This document shows, in pieces, positions 7,551 to 16,697 of a stretch of DNA of 64,000 nt. The notes under the pieces were generated by a model. It worked only from the letters and a program-made list of their open reading frames with translations, searched no databases and was not told the origin of the DNA. The translations under genes and the position numbers were made by a program. Position 1 is the stretch's first letter. Each line of letters begins with the position of its first letter. The stretch is from NCBI RefSeq assembly GCF_963678835.1, contig NZ_OY787469.1:2914001-2978000 (forward strand), given 5' to 3'. The stretch comes from an uncultured Desulfuromonas sp. (GTDB lineage: Bacteria > Desulfobacterota > Desulfuromonadia > Desulfuromonadales > Desulfuromonadaceae).

Positions 7551-7552
7551 AA

Positions 7553-7639
7553 TGGTACCCGGGACGAGAATCGAACTCGTACAGTCTTACGACCGAGGGA
7601 TTTTAAGTCCCTTGCGTCTACCAGTTCCGCCACCCGGGC
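7553..7639 (-). tRNA. tRNA-Leu (anticodon UAA)
   Basis: The minus strand gives an 87-nt cloverleaf starting GCCCGGG and ending CCCGGGTACCA, with CCA encoded. The anticodon loop CTTAAAA gives TAA, the long variable arm (CTCGGTCGTAAGACTG) is that of class II tRNAs, and the T arm GAGTTCGATTCTC is canonical. Its 3' end faces the accessory region at 1-7,552, the usual orientation for an integration site. Confidence 0.95.
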
Positions 7640-7651
7640 AAGGTGTCGCTA

Positions 7652-7680
7652 GTTTTAATGCATTCTCCAGACGCTGTCAA
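7652..7680 (-). promoter_or_regulatory. Sigma-70-like promoter of tRNA-Leu
   Basis: TTGACA (7680-7675), 17-bp spacer, TAAAAC (7657-7652); transcription would start a few bases before the tRNA 5' end. Confidence 0.6.
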
Positions 7681-7694
7681 ATAAAATCCCCTCA

Positions 7695-8540
7695 TCACCT
7701 TTGCAATGTGTTAACGGCATCAATAAAAGACAATTCCGGCATCTGGGCAAAGTAGCCATATTTAGTGCAAAGCTCAAAAAACAGTGTCAACCCCTTAACG
7801 TGAGCATCATCAAGATCATAAGACATGCACTTCCAGTAATCGACCAGCTGTTCCTGTGTCATCCAGGGGCGATCAGTTACCGCTTCAGCAAGGGCATAGA
7901 GATGGTCAAATGCCTTGTCTTTGGATTGCTGCAATTGTGTTTGCAACAGCAAAAACTCATCCGTCAACCGCTGATAGGCGCGTCGATGAACAATCCACAG
8001 GGCAAAAACAAATGGCAGCCCGGTGTGCTGATGCCACAACTGAGCCAGGTCATACTGATAACCTTTTTCCGGCCCAACGGTCAAAGAGGCCTTGAGCGCG
8101 CGGTCTCCAATCAACAGAACAGGTTGACCGTCATTAAGGTAATTTTCTGCCGGTTGCTCGGGGACACAACTGTCGATCGCCCGACAACCGTAAAATTCTC
8201 TCAAAATAACATAGAGCAGATGCACAGATGTGGCAGACTCACCGGTAAGGTAAATCTTTTGGCCATCCAGCTCATCCAGTGGTGTTGAGCTAAAAAACAA
8301 CACGCTTTGCACTTCATCAAAAGCACTGATGGAATGGTTCGGCAACAGAAGGTAGTTGTGAAAGTTGCGCCCGTACTCAAAGGATGAGGATGGACTGACA
8401 TCCAACGCTCCCTGGGCAAGCATGGCATTAAGTTGAGCTGGAACACCTTTGACAATTGTTCCATCAAAACCAGCCTGTTGCAGATATTGAAAGAAAGGAA
8501 CACAGTTCAGATAGTCAATATGCCCTAATTTCATGTGCAT
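7695..8540 (-). CDS. mqnA: Menaquinone biosynthesis protein MqnA (chorismate dehydratase)
   Basis: 281 aa. The N-terminus (MKLGHIDYLNCVPFF) and the block ALDVSPSSSFEYGRN match the MqnA/MqnD periplasmic-binding-like fold family, and the length fits MqnA. MqnA removes water from chorismate to give 3-[(1-carboxyvinyl)oxy]benzoate, the entry to the futalosine route to menaquinone, needed for anaerobic respiration. ATG 8540 was chosen because GGAGG lies 7 bp upstream; an upstream in-frame Met at 8585 lacks a site. It is monocistronic here, upstream of tRNA-Leu and downstream of the accC terminator. MqnD is the closest alternative, but the N-terminal pattern favours MqnA. Confidence 0.85.
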   Translation of the reverse strand: MHMKLGHIDYLNCVPFFQYLQQAGFDGTIVKGVPAQLNAMLAQGALDVSPSSSFEYGRNFHNYLLLPNHSISAFDEVQSVLFFSSTPLDELDGQKIYLTGESATSVHLLYVILREFYGCRAIDSCVPEQPAENYLNDGQPVLLIGDRALKASLTVGPEKGYQYDLAQLWHQHTGLPFVFALWIVHRRAYQRLTDEFLLLQTQLQQSKDKAFDHLYALAEAVTDRPWMTQEQLVDYWKCMSYDLDDAHVKGLTLFFELCTKYGYFAQMPELSFIDAVNTLQR

Positions 8541-8597
8541 ATATCGCCCTCCTTTTAATCGAACTGGTCGGCGAAGGTTCAACATTCAGAATCACGC

Positions 8598-8626
8598 AAA
8601 AAGCGGAGACAAAATCTCCGCTTTTT
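8598..8626. terminator. Intrinsic terminator after accC
   Basis: AAAAAGCGGAGA, CAAAA, TCTCCGCTTTTT: a perfect 12-bp stem with flanking A and T runs, usable in both directions. It ends the aroK-to-accC transcript. Confidence 0.85.
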
Positions 8627-8654
8627 AACGTCATCTACAAAAAATAACAGGAAT

Positions 8655-9992
8655 TTATATTTTAACCCGTTCCAGAAACCCGGTATCAATATCACCTTCG
8701 ATAAACTCTTTGTTGTTCATGATTTTCTGATGGAACGAAATGGTTGTCTTGATCCCTTCAATCAGATATTCATCAAGAGCCCGTGACATCCGCTTGATGG
8801 CTTCTTCACGTGTTTCTGCATGAACAATCAATTTGGCAATCATTGAATCGTAGTGAGGCAACACCTTGTATTGGTCGTAAACAGCGCTGTCAACACGCAC
8901 CCCAAGTCCGCCAGGGGTATGATAACCATTAATCACTCCCGGACACGGAGTGAATTTTTCGGGATCCTCGGCATTGATTCGACATTCAATGGCATGGCCG
9001 TTGATTTTAATATCTTCTTGCTTGAAACGAAGTTCCTCACCTGCCGCAGCAAGAATCTGCTCCTTAATAATATCAACACCAGTGATCATTTCCGTCACAG
9101 GATGCTCGACCTGAACCCGGGTGTTCATCTCCATGAAATAAAAATCATTGTTGGCATCGAGGAGAAACTCAATGGTGCCAACACTGGAATAATTGACCGC
9201 CTTGGCCGCAGCTACAGCACAATCGCCCATACGTTGACGGACATCGTCGGACAAAATAGCGCACGGTGCTTCTTCAATCAGTTTCTGATGACGACGCTGA
9301 ATTGAACAGTCGCGCTCACCAAGATGGATCACATGACCATGCTTGTCTGCAAGAATTTGAATTTCAACATGGCGAGGACGCTCACAATATTTTTCAATAT
9401 ACACTTCCGGGTTACCAAAACCGGATTGGGCTTCAGAACGCGCAGCAGCAAAGGCATTGGGTAGGGACGCAGGAGAATGAACAATTTTCATTCCACGTCC
9501 ACCGCCACCGGCAGTGGCCTTAATGATGACCGGATAGCCAATTTCACCGGCAATACGCACAGCTTCTTCAACATTGGCGACTCCGTCTTTAGTACCGGGA
9601 AGAATCGGCACTCCGGCCTTGGTTACCGTTTGACGCGCGCTGATCTTATCTCCCATCAAACGCATGTTCTCTGCAGTTGGACCAATAAAGGTCAATCCAC
9701 AATTATTGCAGATATCAGCAAACTCTGCGTTTTCAGAAAGGAATCCGTATCCGGGATGAATGGCATCAGCATCAGTGACTTCAGCCGCACTGATGATCGC
9801 CTTCATATTCAGATAGCTGTCAATACTCGGTGCCGGGCCAATACAAACGCTCTGGTCAGCGAGTTTGACGTGCAAGGCCTCGCTGTCCACATCGGAATGA
9901 ACGGCAACGGTTTTAATCCCCAGCTCTTTGCAGGCACGTAGAATGCGTAACGCAATCTCACCGCGATTAGCTATTACAACCTTGTGAATCAT
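8655..9992 (-). CDS. accC: Acetyl-CoA carboxylase, biotin carboxylase subunit
   Basis: 445 aa, the standard length. It carboxylates biotin on AccB using ATP and bicarbonate in the first committed step of fatty acid synthesis. N-terminal biotin carboxylase domain ([18 protein letters not shown]), ATP-grasp glycine-rich loop ([14 protein letters not shown], about residues 160-172), catalytic segment [15 protein letters not shown] (about 288-302), and the C-terminal domain around [16 protein letters not shown] 9992 has CTGGAG 6 bp upstream; the longer in-frame start at 10013 is less likely. accB lies just upstream, the common accBC order, and a strong terminator follows. Confidence 0.97.
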   Translation of the reverse strand: MIHKVVIANRGEIALRILRACKELGIKTVAVHSDVDSEALHVKLADQSVCIGPAPSIDSYLNMKAIISAAEVTDADAIHPGYGFLSENAEFADICNNCGLTFIGPTAENMRLMGDKISARQTVTKAGVPILPGTKDGVANVEEAVRIAGEIGYPVIIKATAGGGGRGMKIVHSPASLPNAFAAARSEAQSGFGNPEVYIEKYCERPRHVEIQILADKHGHVIHLGERDCSIQRRHQKLIEEAPCAILSDDVRQRMGDCAVAAAKAVNYSSVGTIEFLLDANNDFYFMEMNTRVQVEHPVTEMITGVDIIKEQILAAAGEELRFKQEDIKINGHAIECRINAEDPEKFTPCPGVINGYHTPGGLGVRVDSAVYDQYKVLPHYDSMIAKLIVHAETREEAIKRMSRALDEYLIEGIKTTISFHQKIMNNKEFIEGDIDTGFLERVKI

Positions 9993-10048
9993 AATTTCTC
10001 CAGAATTCATCATTGCCGACTATTTACTATCGACACGTGCGTAACGAG

Positions 10049-10522
10049 TTATACCTTTTCAACAACAAACAAGGCATCACCAAATTCAACCGGTTGGGCA
10101 TTGGCTTTGGAAATCTCGATGATTTTGCACTTGAATTCAGCCTCAATTTCATTCATCAACTTCATCGCTTCAACGATACACAAAGTCTGGCCAGCTTCGA
10201 CAACATCACCAACCTTGACATATGGATCAGAATCCGGGGAAGGTGCCACGTAAAATGTACCAACAATCGGTGAAGGAATGGTTTCATATTGATCATTGAT
10301 CACAGCTGCAGGTGCTTCAGCAGCGACTGCAGGTGCAGCCGGAGCCGACGCTGGTGCAACAGCGGGCTGAGCAGGAGCATAAGCAGGGGCGGAAACATGC
10401 ACAATTTCCGGCTCACTGCCGCGCTTAATGACAATGCGCTGCTCTTCGTTTTCCATCTCAAATTCTGTAATATCCGTATCCGTAATAACTTTGATCAATG
10501 ACTTGATATCTTTAATATCCAT
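10049..10522 (-). CDS. accB: Biotin carboxyl carrier protein of acetyl-CoA carboxylase
   Basis: 157 aa. An N-terminal helical part (MDIKDIKSLIKVITDTDI) is joined by an Ala/Pro-rich linker (about residues 44-78) to a biotinyl domain with the IVEAMKLMNEIEAE motif, whose Lys carries biotin, and the usual IPSPIVGTFYVAPSPDSDP segment before it. It shuttles carboxybiotin between AccC and the AccAD carboxyltransferase. A GGAGAG site precedes ATG 10522. It is directly upstream of accC. Confidence 0.97.
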   Translation of the reverse strand: MDIKDIKSLIKVITDTDITEFEMENEEQRIVIKRGSEPEIVHVSAPAYAPAQPAVAPASAPAAPAVAAEAPAAVINDQYETIPSPIVGTFYVAPSPDSDPYVKVGDVVEAGQTLCIVEAMKLMNEIEAEFKCKIIEISKANAQPVEFGDALFVVEKV

Positions 10523-10588
10523 TTTCTGTTCTCTCCAAAGTGTTACCCTCCTGGCGCTTGCTATGATAGCGACCAGACAGGGGGGGAA

Positions 10589-11677
10589 TCATGCCACCTG
10601 ACGATAAATTTTGGGGATTTGCGTCAGACAACGATAACCATCCACTGTCATGACAACAGTGTCTTCAATACGAACCCCGCCGACTCCAGGAATATAAATA
10701 CCAGGCTCGATGGTAAAAACCATTCCCGTCGTCAAAAATGCCTCTGAGCTTGGTGATACGGTCGGTGCCTCGTGAATTTCAAGGCCTACGCCATGGCCAA
10801 GGCCATGACCAAAATATTTGCCGTATCCTTTTTTCTCTATGTACTGCCGTGCCACGGCATCGATCTCACTGGCTTTAACAGACGGTGTCAAGGCAGCTAA
10901 AGCCAAGTCATGGGCTTGCAGAACAACATCATAAATTGCCCTGAGCTCACGAGACACTTCTCCCACTGCAACCGTCACGGTTTCATCGGAATGGTACCGC
11001 TGGTAACGGGTACCAAAATCGATGGTCACCAGATCACCTGACTCAATCTTCTTGTCAGAAGCTACGCCATGAGGTAAAGCCCCTCGATCTCCAGAGGCGA
11101 CGATCAGGTCAAAGGCTTTTTCCTCACCTCCTGCCCGGCGCAGAAAGCATTCCAGCTCCAGAGCCACTTCTCGCTCTGAAACACCTGGCTTTATCAGCGG
11201 AATAACAGCATCAAAGGCCTGTTTATTCAGCAGAGCAGCTTTCTCGAGACAACGAATCTCTGCATCGTCTTTTACTTGGCGGAACATCCCCAGAGGGGCA
11301 TCCAAGGGTACCAAGTCAAATGAAGAGGCCTGTTTAAGCAATTTTTGATGGAAAGAAACCGTCACAAAATCGGCTTCAAACCCCACCCGATTTACCGCAC
11401 ATTCCGTTAAAGCCTCGATAACCCCTTCGACTTTTTGGGAATACTGGCGCTTAAACCCGGCGGACACTTGCACTTCGGCCTGCGCAACATATCGCGAATC
11501 TGTTAAAAAATAACTCTGTTCGCGGGTCACCAACAAGACACCATCAGTCCCGGTAAACCCGCAAAAATAAAGTAAATTTACAGGGTTAAAGAAAATGACG
11601 GCATCGACATCTTCACGATGCATAATTTCGCGTAAGCGATCAATCCGATACTTTAACATAATGCTTTTTTGCAGCAC
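10589..11677 (-). CDS. pepP: Xaa-Pro aminopeptidase (M24B family)
   Basis: 362 aa from GTG 11677, or 356 from ATG 11659; neither has a clear ribosome-binding site. A creatinase-like N-terminal domain (residues 10-130) precedes the pita-bread M24 metallopeptidase domain with metal ligands in VTIDFGTRYQRYHSDET, GHGLGHGVGLEIHE and FTIEPGIYIPG. It removes N-terminal residues preceding proline, in the cytoplasm. The position between aroQ and accB is a conserved arrangement in Desulfuromonadales. PepQ (prolidase) is the alternative name for close relatives; substrate preference cannot be read from sequence. Confidence 0.85.
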   Translation of the reverse strand: MLQKSIMLKYRIDRLREIMHREDVDAVIFFNPVNLLYFCGFTGTDGVLLVTREQSYFLTDSRYVAQAEVQVSAGFKRQYSQKVEGVIEALTECAVNRVGFEADFVTVSFHQKLLKQASSFDLVPLDAPLGMFRQVKDDAEIRCLEKAALLNKQAFDAVIPLIKPGVSEREVALELECFLRRAGGEEKAFDLIVASGDRGALPHGVASDKKIESGDLVTIDFGTRYQRYHSDETVTVAVGEVSRELRAIYDVVLQAHDLALAALTPSVKASEIDAVARQYIEKKGYGKYFGHGLGHGVGLEIHEAPTVSPSSEAFLTTGMVFTIEPGIYIPGVGGVRIEDTVVMTVDGYRCLTQIPKIYRQVA

Positions 11678-11688
11678 ACTTAAAAAGT

Positions 11689-12129
11689 TTATGCCTGCTT
11701 CACATGCTCAATCAGAGCAAGTAAAGCAAGGCGGTAACCACGAGCCCCAAGACCACAAATCTGCCCCAGACAAACCGGCGCCAGATAAGAGTGATGACGG
11801 AATTCTTCGCGACAATGAATATTGGACAGGTGAACTTCAACTGTGGGAATTGAAACGGCTGAGACGGCATCGCGCAAAGCAACGCTTGTATGGGTGTAGG
11901 CTCCGGGATTAATGACAATGGCGTCAACGGCATCGGTCAATGCCTGGTGGATCGCATCGACCAAGTCACCTTCATGGTTGGACTGGTAACAATCAACAGC
12001 AACCCCTTGCTCTTTTGCGTAACGACACAATTCATCATTGATTTCACTCAGCGTTTGCTGTCCATACACTCCTGGCTCACGTACGCCTAACAGGTTTAAA
12101 TTTGGACCATGAATGACTTTTATTTTCAT
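11689..12129 (-). CDS. aroQ: 3-dehydroquinate dehydratase, type II
   Basis: 146 aa, typical for the small dodecameric type II enzyme. Converts 3-dehydroquinate to 3-dehydroshikimate, third step of the shikimate pathway. Visible motifs: [16 protein letters not shown] with the catalytic Tyr and Arg loop, [12 protein letters not shown] (substrate Asn), and [17 protein letters not shown] with the catalytic His. ATG 12129 follows GATGGGAAA. It is in the same run as aroK and aroB; the next pathway enzyme, aroE, is at 59332 far to the right. Confidence 0.96.
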   Translation of the reverse strand: MKIKVIHGPNLNLLGVREPGVYGQQTLSEINDELCRYAKEQGVAVDCYQSNHEGDLVDAIHQALTDAVDAIVINPGAYTHTSVALRDAVSAVSIPTVEVHLSNIHCREEFRHHSYLAPVCLGQICGLGARGYRLALLALIEHVKQA

Positions 12130-12153
12130 TTTCCCATCTCGATCATACTCGGT

Positions 12154-12516
12154 TTATTCCAGTTCTTTTCTTAGCTTATGGGCATCACGACGCAACAGGT
12201 AGCGCCCCTTACCAATATTCGCCTCATCATCAAACAGAAGGGCAACAAAATATTCCTCACTAAGCATTTCAAGAACAATGGTCAACTGTTCACACTTGAC
12301 CATCACCTCTTTCAACGCCCCTGCTGAGAGCAGTTGAGTGGTGTGCATCAATTCTTTAACCACGGCTGCAAACTCGATCGTAATCGCCTGAGTATCTTCT
12401 GCGGCAGTACCTTGCCGAAACACAGCATCAACAGCAATCCCATCGCATCCCATTAAAACAATCGAGGTGGCTCCGGGAGTCTGATCAACAATTTCCTGTA
12501 AAATCGCCTTAAACAT
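12154..12516 (-). CDS. Roadblock/LC7 domain protein
   Basis: 120 aa, a single roadblock/LC7 fold (MFKAILQEIVDQTPGATSIVLMGCDGIAV, then a central amphipathic helix). Bacterial roadblock proteins such as MglB act as GTPase-activating partners of small Ras-like GTPases in polarity and motility; others have unknown partners. No MglA-like GTPase is in the window. The gene overlaps the end of the upstream TPR gene by 8 bp and has an AGGAGG site, so the two are translationally coupled and their products probably interact. Confidence 0.85.
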   Translation of the reverse strand: MFKAILQEIVDQTPGATSIVLMGCDGIAVDAVFRQGTAAEDTQAITIEFAAVVKELMHTTQLLSAGALKEVMVKCEQLTIVLEMLSEEYFVALLFDDEANIGKGRYLLRRDAHKLRKELE

Positions 12517-13183
12517 GCGTCCTCCTGCGTTGTATACTTGACAACCAACGGGTCAATTTCTGATGGTGACATTCCAATGTGAAACAGTCGTTCTCATCCG
12601 CTGCACCATGCTGTTCACCGCGAATCTGCTTGACTCGGTTCTGGTACAAAACATTCTCGGGATCCTGCTTCAAAAGCTTTTGGTATAAAATCAGCGCTTT
12701 TTCAACCAATCCCTGTCGAAAATAGAGATCTGCCATTGTTGGCGTCACAACTGCGGGCGCTTCAGTTTCTTCATCCGTGACCTGTTGCTCCAACATCTCC
12801 TCAACACGTTTCAATGCCTGATCCGTACCATAACGATGTCGCCAATCAGTAATTTTTTTCTCCGCGAGATGAAAATTCCCCAACCGGATTTCCAGTTCTA
12901 TTCCGACAAGAAGCCCGGAACGCCAAGCTGAAGAAGCATCATCAAGTTGTTGCAGAGCTGAGCGGGTTTCATCATACAATTCATGTTCAAGATAAACGCG
13001 CGCTGACAGTACTTTTCCATCATCTGATTCAGGATTATTTGCGGACCATTGTTTCACCGCATCCAGCGCCGCATCAAGCAACCCAGCACTGAGATAAAGG
13101 TCAACCAGTTCGAAAATAACATCAGAACTTTTATCCGATGAAAGGCGCGCTACCAACTCACGAATTCTTTTCAACTCTGACAT
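12509..13183 (-). CDS. TPR-containing protein
   Basis: 224 aa without signal peptide or membrane segment, hence cytoplasmic. At least four TPR-like helical pairs can be seen, e.g. SDVIFELVDLYLSAGLLDAAL (21 residues or so from about 19) and TMADLYFRQGLVEKALILYQ (around 148-167), the latter a clear TPR consensus. A short Arg-rich tail ends it. It starts 9 bp after aroB and overlaps the roadblock gene. TPR plus roadblock suggests a scaffold in polarity or pilus regulation, but the partner is not identifiable here. Confidence 0.8.
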   Translation of the reverse strand: MSELKRIRELVARLSSDKSSDVIFELVDLYLSAGLLDAALDAVKQWSANNPESDDGKVLSARVYLEHELYDETRSALQQLDDASSAWRSGLLVGIELEIRLGNFHLAEKKITDWRHRYGTDQALKRVEEMLEQQVTDEETEAPAVVTPTMADLYFRQGLVEKALILYQKLLKQDPENVLYQNRVKQIRGEQHGAADENDCFTLECHHQKLTRWLSSIQRRRTHV

Positions 13184-13192
13184 AATTGACCG

Positions 13193-14269
13193 TCAACCCA
13201 ATACAGATTTAAAAACAGATTCAGGATCTTCAAGAGAGACAATACGACTCTCTCCCATTCCGACATTGACAATAAAGCGCAAAATGCCGCTGTGAACCTT
13301 TTTATCCCTCCCCATCGCCGCCAAATACTCTTCAAGAGAAAATAGCGGCGGTTGGGTCGCAAAGCCAAAAGCGCCCAATAATCGGCTCAAACGTTCAACA
13401 TCGGCATCTTGACAAAGGCCCATCTGCTTAGAAACTTTTGCAGCAACGAGCATACCGATCGCTACAGCTTCACCATGCAAAACCGTACCATAACCGGATA
13501 ACTGCTCAACTGCATGACCAAACGTATGGCCATAATTCAGCACTGCCCGAACAGAGGATTCCCGTTCATCAGCAGCCACAACCTCAGCTTTCAACTCACA
13601 GGAACGGCGAATGGCATACGCCAATGCCTCAGTGTCCAACGATAACAACGGTTCAACGTGTTCTTCGAGCCAGAAAAAAAACGTCTCATCAAACATAACA
13701 CCATATTTGATGACCTCGGCAATCCCGGCCAGAACATTGCGCTGATCCAACGTCGCCAATGTCGCCACGTTGATAAAAACAGCCCGCGGTTGGTAAAAAG
13801 CCCCAATCAAGTTTTTACCCAGCGGATGATTGATCGCCGTCTTACCTCCAACAGAACTGTCAACCTGAGCAAGAACCGTGGTTGGAATCTGTACAAACGG
13901 TACGCCGCGCAAAAAAGTCGCGGCGGCATAGCCCGCCATATCTCCCACAACACCGCCGCCCAAAGCAATAATGCCGGAATGGCGATCACATCCTAATTCA
14001 ATCAATCGCGTATAAATCGTATTAAGAGTTTCAGCATTTTTATAAGATTCACCGTCCTCGACAATAATCTGCTCAACATCATAGCCCGATTCTTCCAGCA
14101 GTTGTCTTACCGAAGGGCCATACAGAGGAAAAACAGTTGTATTCGTAACAATGACAACCTTACCGGGAAATTCAATCCGATGTAATTCTTCACACAGACC
14201 GACAAATCCATGAGGGGAAATCAGGATCTGATAGCTGCGTTCTCCAAGTCCTACACTCAGTTTTTCCAC
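13193..14269 (-). CDS. aroB: 3-dehydroquinate synthase
   Basis: 358 aa. Converts DAHP to 3-dehydroquinate using NAD+ and a divalent metal. Characteristic blocks: ALGGGVVGDMAGYAAATFL, PTTVLAQVDSSVGGKTAIN, and the metal-binding His segment NYGHTFGHAVEQ. GTG 14269 is the start, preceded by AAGGAT, 3 bp after the aroK stop. The order aroK-aroB-TPR-roadblock-aroQ follows. Confidence 0.97.
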   Translation of the reverse strand: MEKLSVGLGERSYQILISPHGFVGLCEELHRIEFPGKVVIVTNTTVFPLYGPSVRQLLEESGYDVEQIIVEDGESYKNAETLNTIYTRLIELGCDRHSGIIALGGGVVGDMAGYAAATFLRGVPFVQIPTTVLAQVDSSVGGKTAINHPLGKNLIGAFYQPRAVFINVATLATLDQRNVLAGIAEVIKYGVMFDETFFFWLEEHVEPLLSLDTEALAYAIRRSCELKAEVVAADERESSVRAVLNYGHTFGHAVEQLSGYGTVLHGEAVAIGMLVAAKVSKQMGLCQDADVERLSRLLGAFGFATQPPLFSLEEYLAAMGRDKKVHSGILRFIVNVGMGESRIVSLEDPESVFKSVLG

Positions 14270-14272
14270 ATT

Positions 14273-14809
14273 CTATCCTTGCGCAAGCTTTTGTTTGATT
14301 TCCGACACAACCTCTTCCGGGCTCAATTCATCAACATCAATCTGCACATCAGCCCTTTGGTAGAGTTCCAGACGACTCTCATATAAAGCTTTCAACGACG
14401 TCAAATCGTTTTTATTAACAAGAGGCCTCTCTGATGAGCTTTCTAAACGCGCAAGCAACGTCGGCCATGAACAGGCCAGAAAAACAACCACACCACAAGA
14501 GTTCATTATCTGCCAGTTTCTCTCAGCACCGATAATACCGCCACCAGTTGAAAAAACCAGTCCTTCTTTGACAGAAAATTCCTGAAGGAGATCAGTTTCA
14601 AAGAGCCGAAAAACAGCTTCTCCCTTCTCAGTGAAAATCTCATTGATTGTAGATTGAAATCTTTCAACAATCATTTCATCAAGATCAACAAAATCAACAT
14701 TAAGAGCACTTGCAAGCAATCTACCTACTGTTGATTTCCCCGCCCCCATAAAACCAACCAAATAAATATTTTTATCGCTCAAAACCTGGCAACCCCCAAC
14801 AAAATTCAT
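14273..14809 (-). CDS. aroK: Shikimate kinase
   Basis: Phosphorylates shikimate at the 3-hydroxyl. P-loop GFMGAGKSTVGR, substrate-binding DLDEMI and STGGGI, and the lid region with ERPLV are all present. As given (ATG 14809) it is 178 aa; an in-frame TTG at 14782 with GGGGG 10 bp upstream would give 169 aa, closer to the usual N-terminus, and may be the true start. First gene of the minus-strand aro/acc run; an IS-derived block separates it from pilQ. Confidence 0.95.
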   Translation of the reverse strand: MNFVGGCQVLSDKNIYLVGFMGAGKSTVGRLLASALNVDFVDLDEMIVERFQSTINEIFTEKGEAVFRLFETDLLQEFSVKEGLVFSTGGGIIGAERNWQIMNSCGVVVFLACSWPTLLARLESSSERPLVNKNDLTSLKALYESRLELYQRADVQIDVDELSPEEVVSEIKQKLAQG

Positions 14810-14969
14810 CTTGCAAAATGCTCATCTTTAGCGAAAAAAAAACGATAAGAAATATAACTCTTAAACTCATTGCTGTCTCACAGTTTGATCAATAAATAAA
14901 AAGGCTTAGAGACTCCTCGTGTTACAATGAGCTCACCAAAACAACATTGAAAACACGGGGTTCCAAGCC

Positions 14970-16253
14970 ATGGCGCATTGTAGCACTGTTCTTTCGCAAA
15001 TTGTGCGAACTTTCCCGAGACATGAATTTCAGGCTTTGACCAACAAGCATCATGCCGGGCGGAATTTTCGCTCGTTTTCCCGCTGGTCACAGTTCGCTGC
15101 TCTTCAGACTGTACAACTGACCGGCCGCGATAGCCTACGGGGTATTGTTGAAAATATGCCGGTGCAGAGCGGTAAACTTTATCACCTCGGGATCAAGTCG
15201 TTCAGCCGGTTCACGCTGAGTAGAGCGAACGAGAACAGCCCCACGAAATGTACGAGGAGCTGTTTCAGCGTCTGTTGGTACGCTGCCAAACTCTCGCACC
15301 GCACAACAAGCGTTTCAAATTCAAGGAATCGGCAAAGCTCTATCTGCTGGATGTCACCATGATCGACCTGAGCTTATCGCTGTTCCCTTGGGTGAAGTAT
15401 CGCAAAAGAAAAGGGGCTGAGAAGCTACATATCGGTCTGTATGCCGACAGCTACCTGCCCACCTTTGTCGACCTGAGCGAAGGCAAGGAGCATGAAGTCA
15501 AGATGGCTCGACAGTTGAAGTTGCTCAAATTCCTATATTGTTTTTGACCGGGGCTATACCGACTCTTCCTGGTATCAGGAACTGACCGATAATAGTATCC
15601 GTTTGGTCACGCGTCTGAAGAACAATGCCGTCACCATTCCCGGCCCCAAGCGCAGAGGGCGCAAAAGTCTGGAAGTTTTGCTGGATCAACAAATCCAGCT
15701 CAAAGGGATAGACGGCATTTTTCGTAAAATACGTTGCCTGGATGCTGAAACCGACATCACCAACGCGTTTGTGACCTACGCGTTGGATATCCCAGCCGCC
15801 ATGGTCGCTGATCTGTACCAAAAAAGCTGGAAGATCAAGATGTTCTTTAAATGGATCAAACTGAATCTGCACATCAAAAGCTTTCTGGGTACATCCCGCA
15901 ACGCGGTAATGGCCCAGATCTAGTAGGGTGTTGAAAAAGTCCCATCTAGGGGCTTTTCAACGGCGCACGCCGAAAATGCGATTTCCGTCTTGCTTACAAA
16001 ATCAAGGACTTAAAAAACGGTCCTTGATTTTGGTCGCCCGTCCATGGACTCCGTAGGCTGTGCCTGCTAGATTGTGCTGTGCGCCTATCTGCTGCTTGCG
16101 TATCTGAAATTTCAGTCGAAAACCAGCCAATCAATGCAGCAGATAGTGCGATTATTACAGCTAAATTTGTTCGAACGGCGTGACTTTATGAAGCTATCCA
16201 AACCGACGAAGAGAAATTTATCTACACATTACAGTCAGTTGACTCTCATTTAA
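14970..16253 (+). pseudogene. IS4-family transposase, broken (two frameshifts, a stop, a MITE-like insertion)
   Basis: The parts read in order as an ISPepr1-type transposase: HCSTVLSQIVRTFPRHEF to about 15240 in one frame; YEELFQRLLVRCQTLAPHN to about 15530 in a second; VFDRGYTDSSWY to MAQI in the first again; then, after a 143-bp insertion, IVLCAYLLLAYLKFQSK to a TAA at 16253. The expected Trp codon at the insertion point is TAG, so there was also a nonsense change. In the usual Y-x2-R-x3-E-x6-K signature the Arg is Ser and the catalytic Glu is Lys (YQKSWKIKMFFKWIK). The gene is dead. It is the only plus-strand coding trace in the right 56 kb. Confidence 0.85.
15924..16066. mobile_element. 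143-bp MITE-like insert with CTAG target duplication
   Basis: It is flanked by CTAG at 15920-15923 and 16067-16070, and removing it with one CTAG rejoins the transposase reading frame. It is non-coding and strongly folded: a TTGAAAA/TTTTCAA hairpin at the left end and CAAAATCAAGGAC pairing with GTCCTTGATTTTG in the middle. The ends are not obvious inverted repeats. The CTAG duplication fits the YTAR target of IS5-group transposases. Confidence 0.7.
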
Positions 16254-16271
16254 AACTATGAGACAGCAGTG

Positions 16272-16696
16272 CTCTCGATGTAACTGTTTATACTCCGTAT
16301 CGCGGCCCTGATTCCGAACATAGTTGGCAATTGTCTGCTCATCGCCCTTTTGCCCAACAGTGTTGACAAAGTAACCTTTGGTACAACTCGCCACCCCATA
16401 GTTGCTTCTTGATCAATGGGACTTATTTTGAAAATCTCGCGAGCAGTTAGACTTTTGATAATTCGCACCACCTGCGTGGCGATATATGTTGGAACTGACT
16501 GTACCCAAAAGTGAACATGGTCATTGTCCGTCCCAATTTCGATAAAACGTATTTCGTATCTCTTGGCGACCTCAAGACAAACGTACTTAAGACATGCATC
16601 GACTTCTTGAGTGAAAACGACCCGGCTATATTTTGCCGGGCAAACCAAGTGATACAACACAGAAACATTATGACGTTTCCGAAGGTACTCACTCAT
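16272..16696 (-). pseudogene. IS200/IS605-type transposase tnpA, frameshifted and 3'-truncated
   Basis: From ATG 16696 the product begins MSEYLRKRHNVSVLYHLVCP and contains the HUH motif in NDHVHFWVQ (Y1 HUH transposase). After residue 95 or so the family sequence continues in other frames (KKQLWGGEL, then TKGYFVNTVGQKGDEQTI and NYVRNQG with the probable catalytic Tyr), so at least two frameshifts are present. The 3' end runs straight into the right inverted repeat of the IS4-type element at 16271, which truncates it. Not functional. Confidence 0.8.
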
Positions 16697-16697
16697 G

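Larger units (their letters stand above)
14868..16271 (+). mobile_element. IS4-family element (ISPepr1-like group), degenerate
   Basis: Terminal inverted repeats are clear: left CATTGCTGTCTCACAGTTT at 14868-14886 and right (reverse complement) CACTGCTGTCTCATAGTTT ending at 16271, 17 of 19 identical. It carries one frameshifted transposase gene, itself interrupted by a 143-bp insert. Its right end truncates an IS200-type tnpA. No convincing target duplication was seen. Confidence 0.8.

Noticed and set aside
7334..7552. 72-codon plus-strand open frame beside tRNA-Leu
   Set aside because: Covers the direct repeats and the tRNA terminator; no ribosome-binding site.
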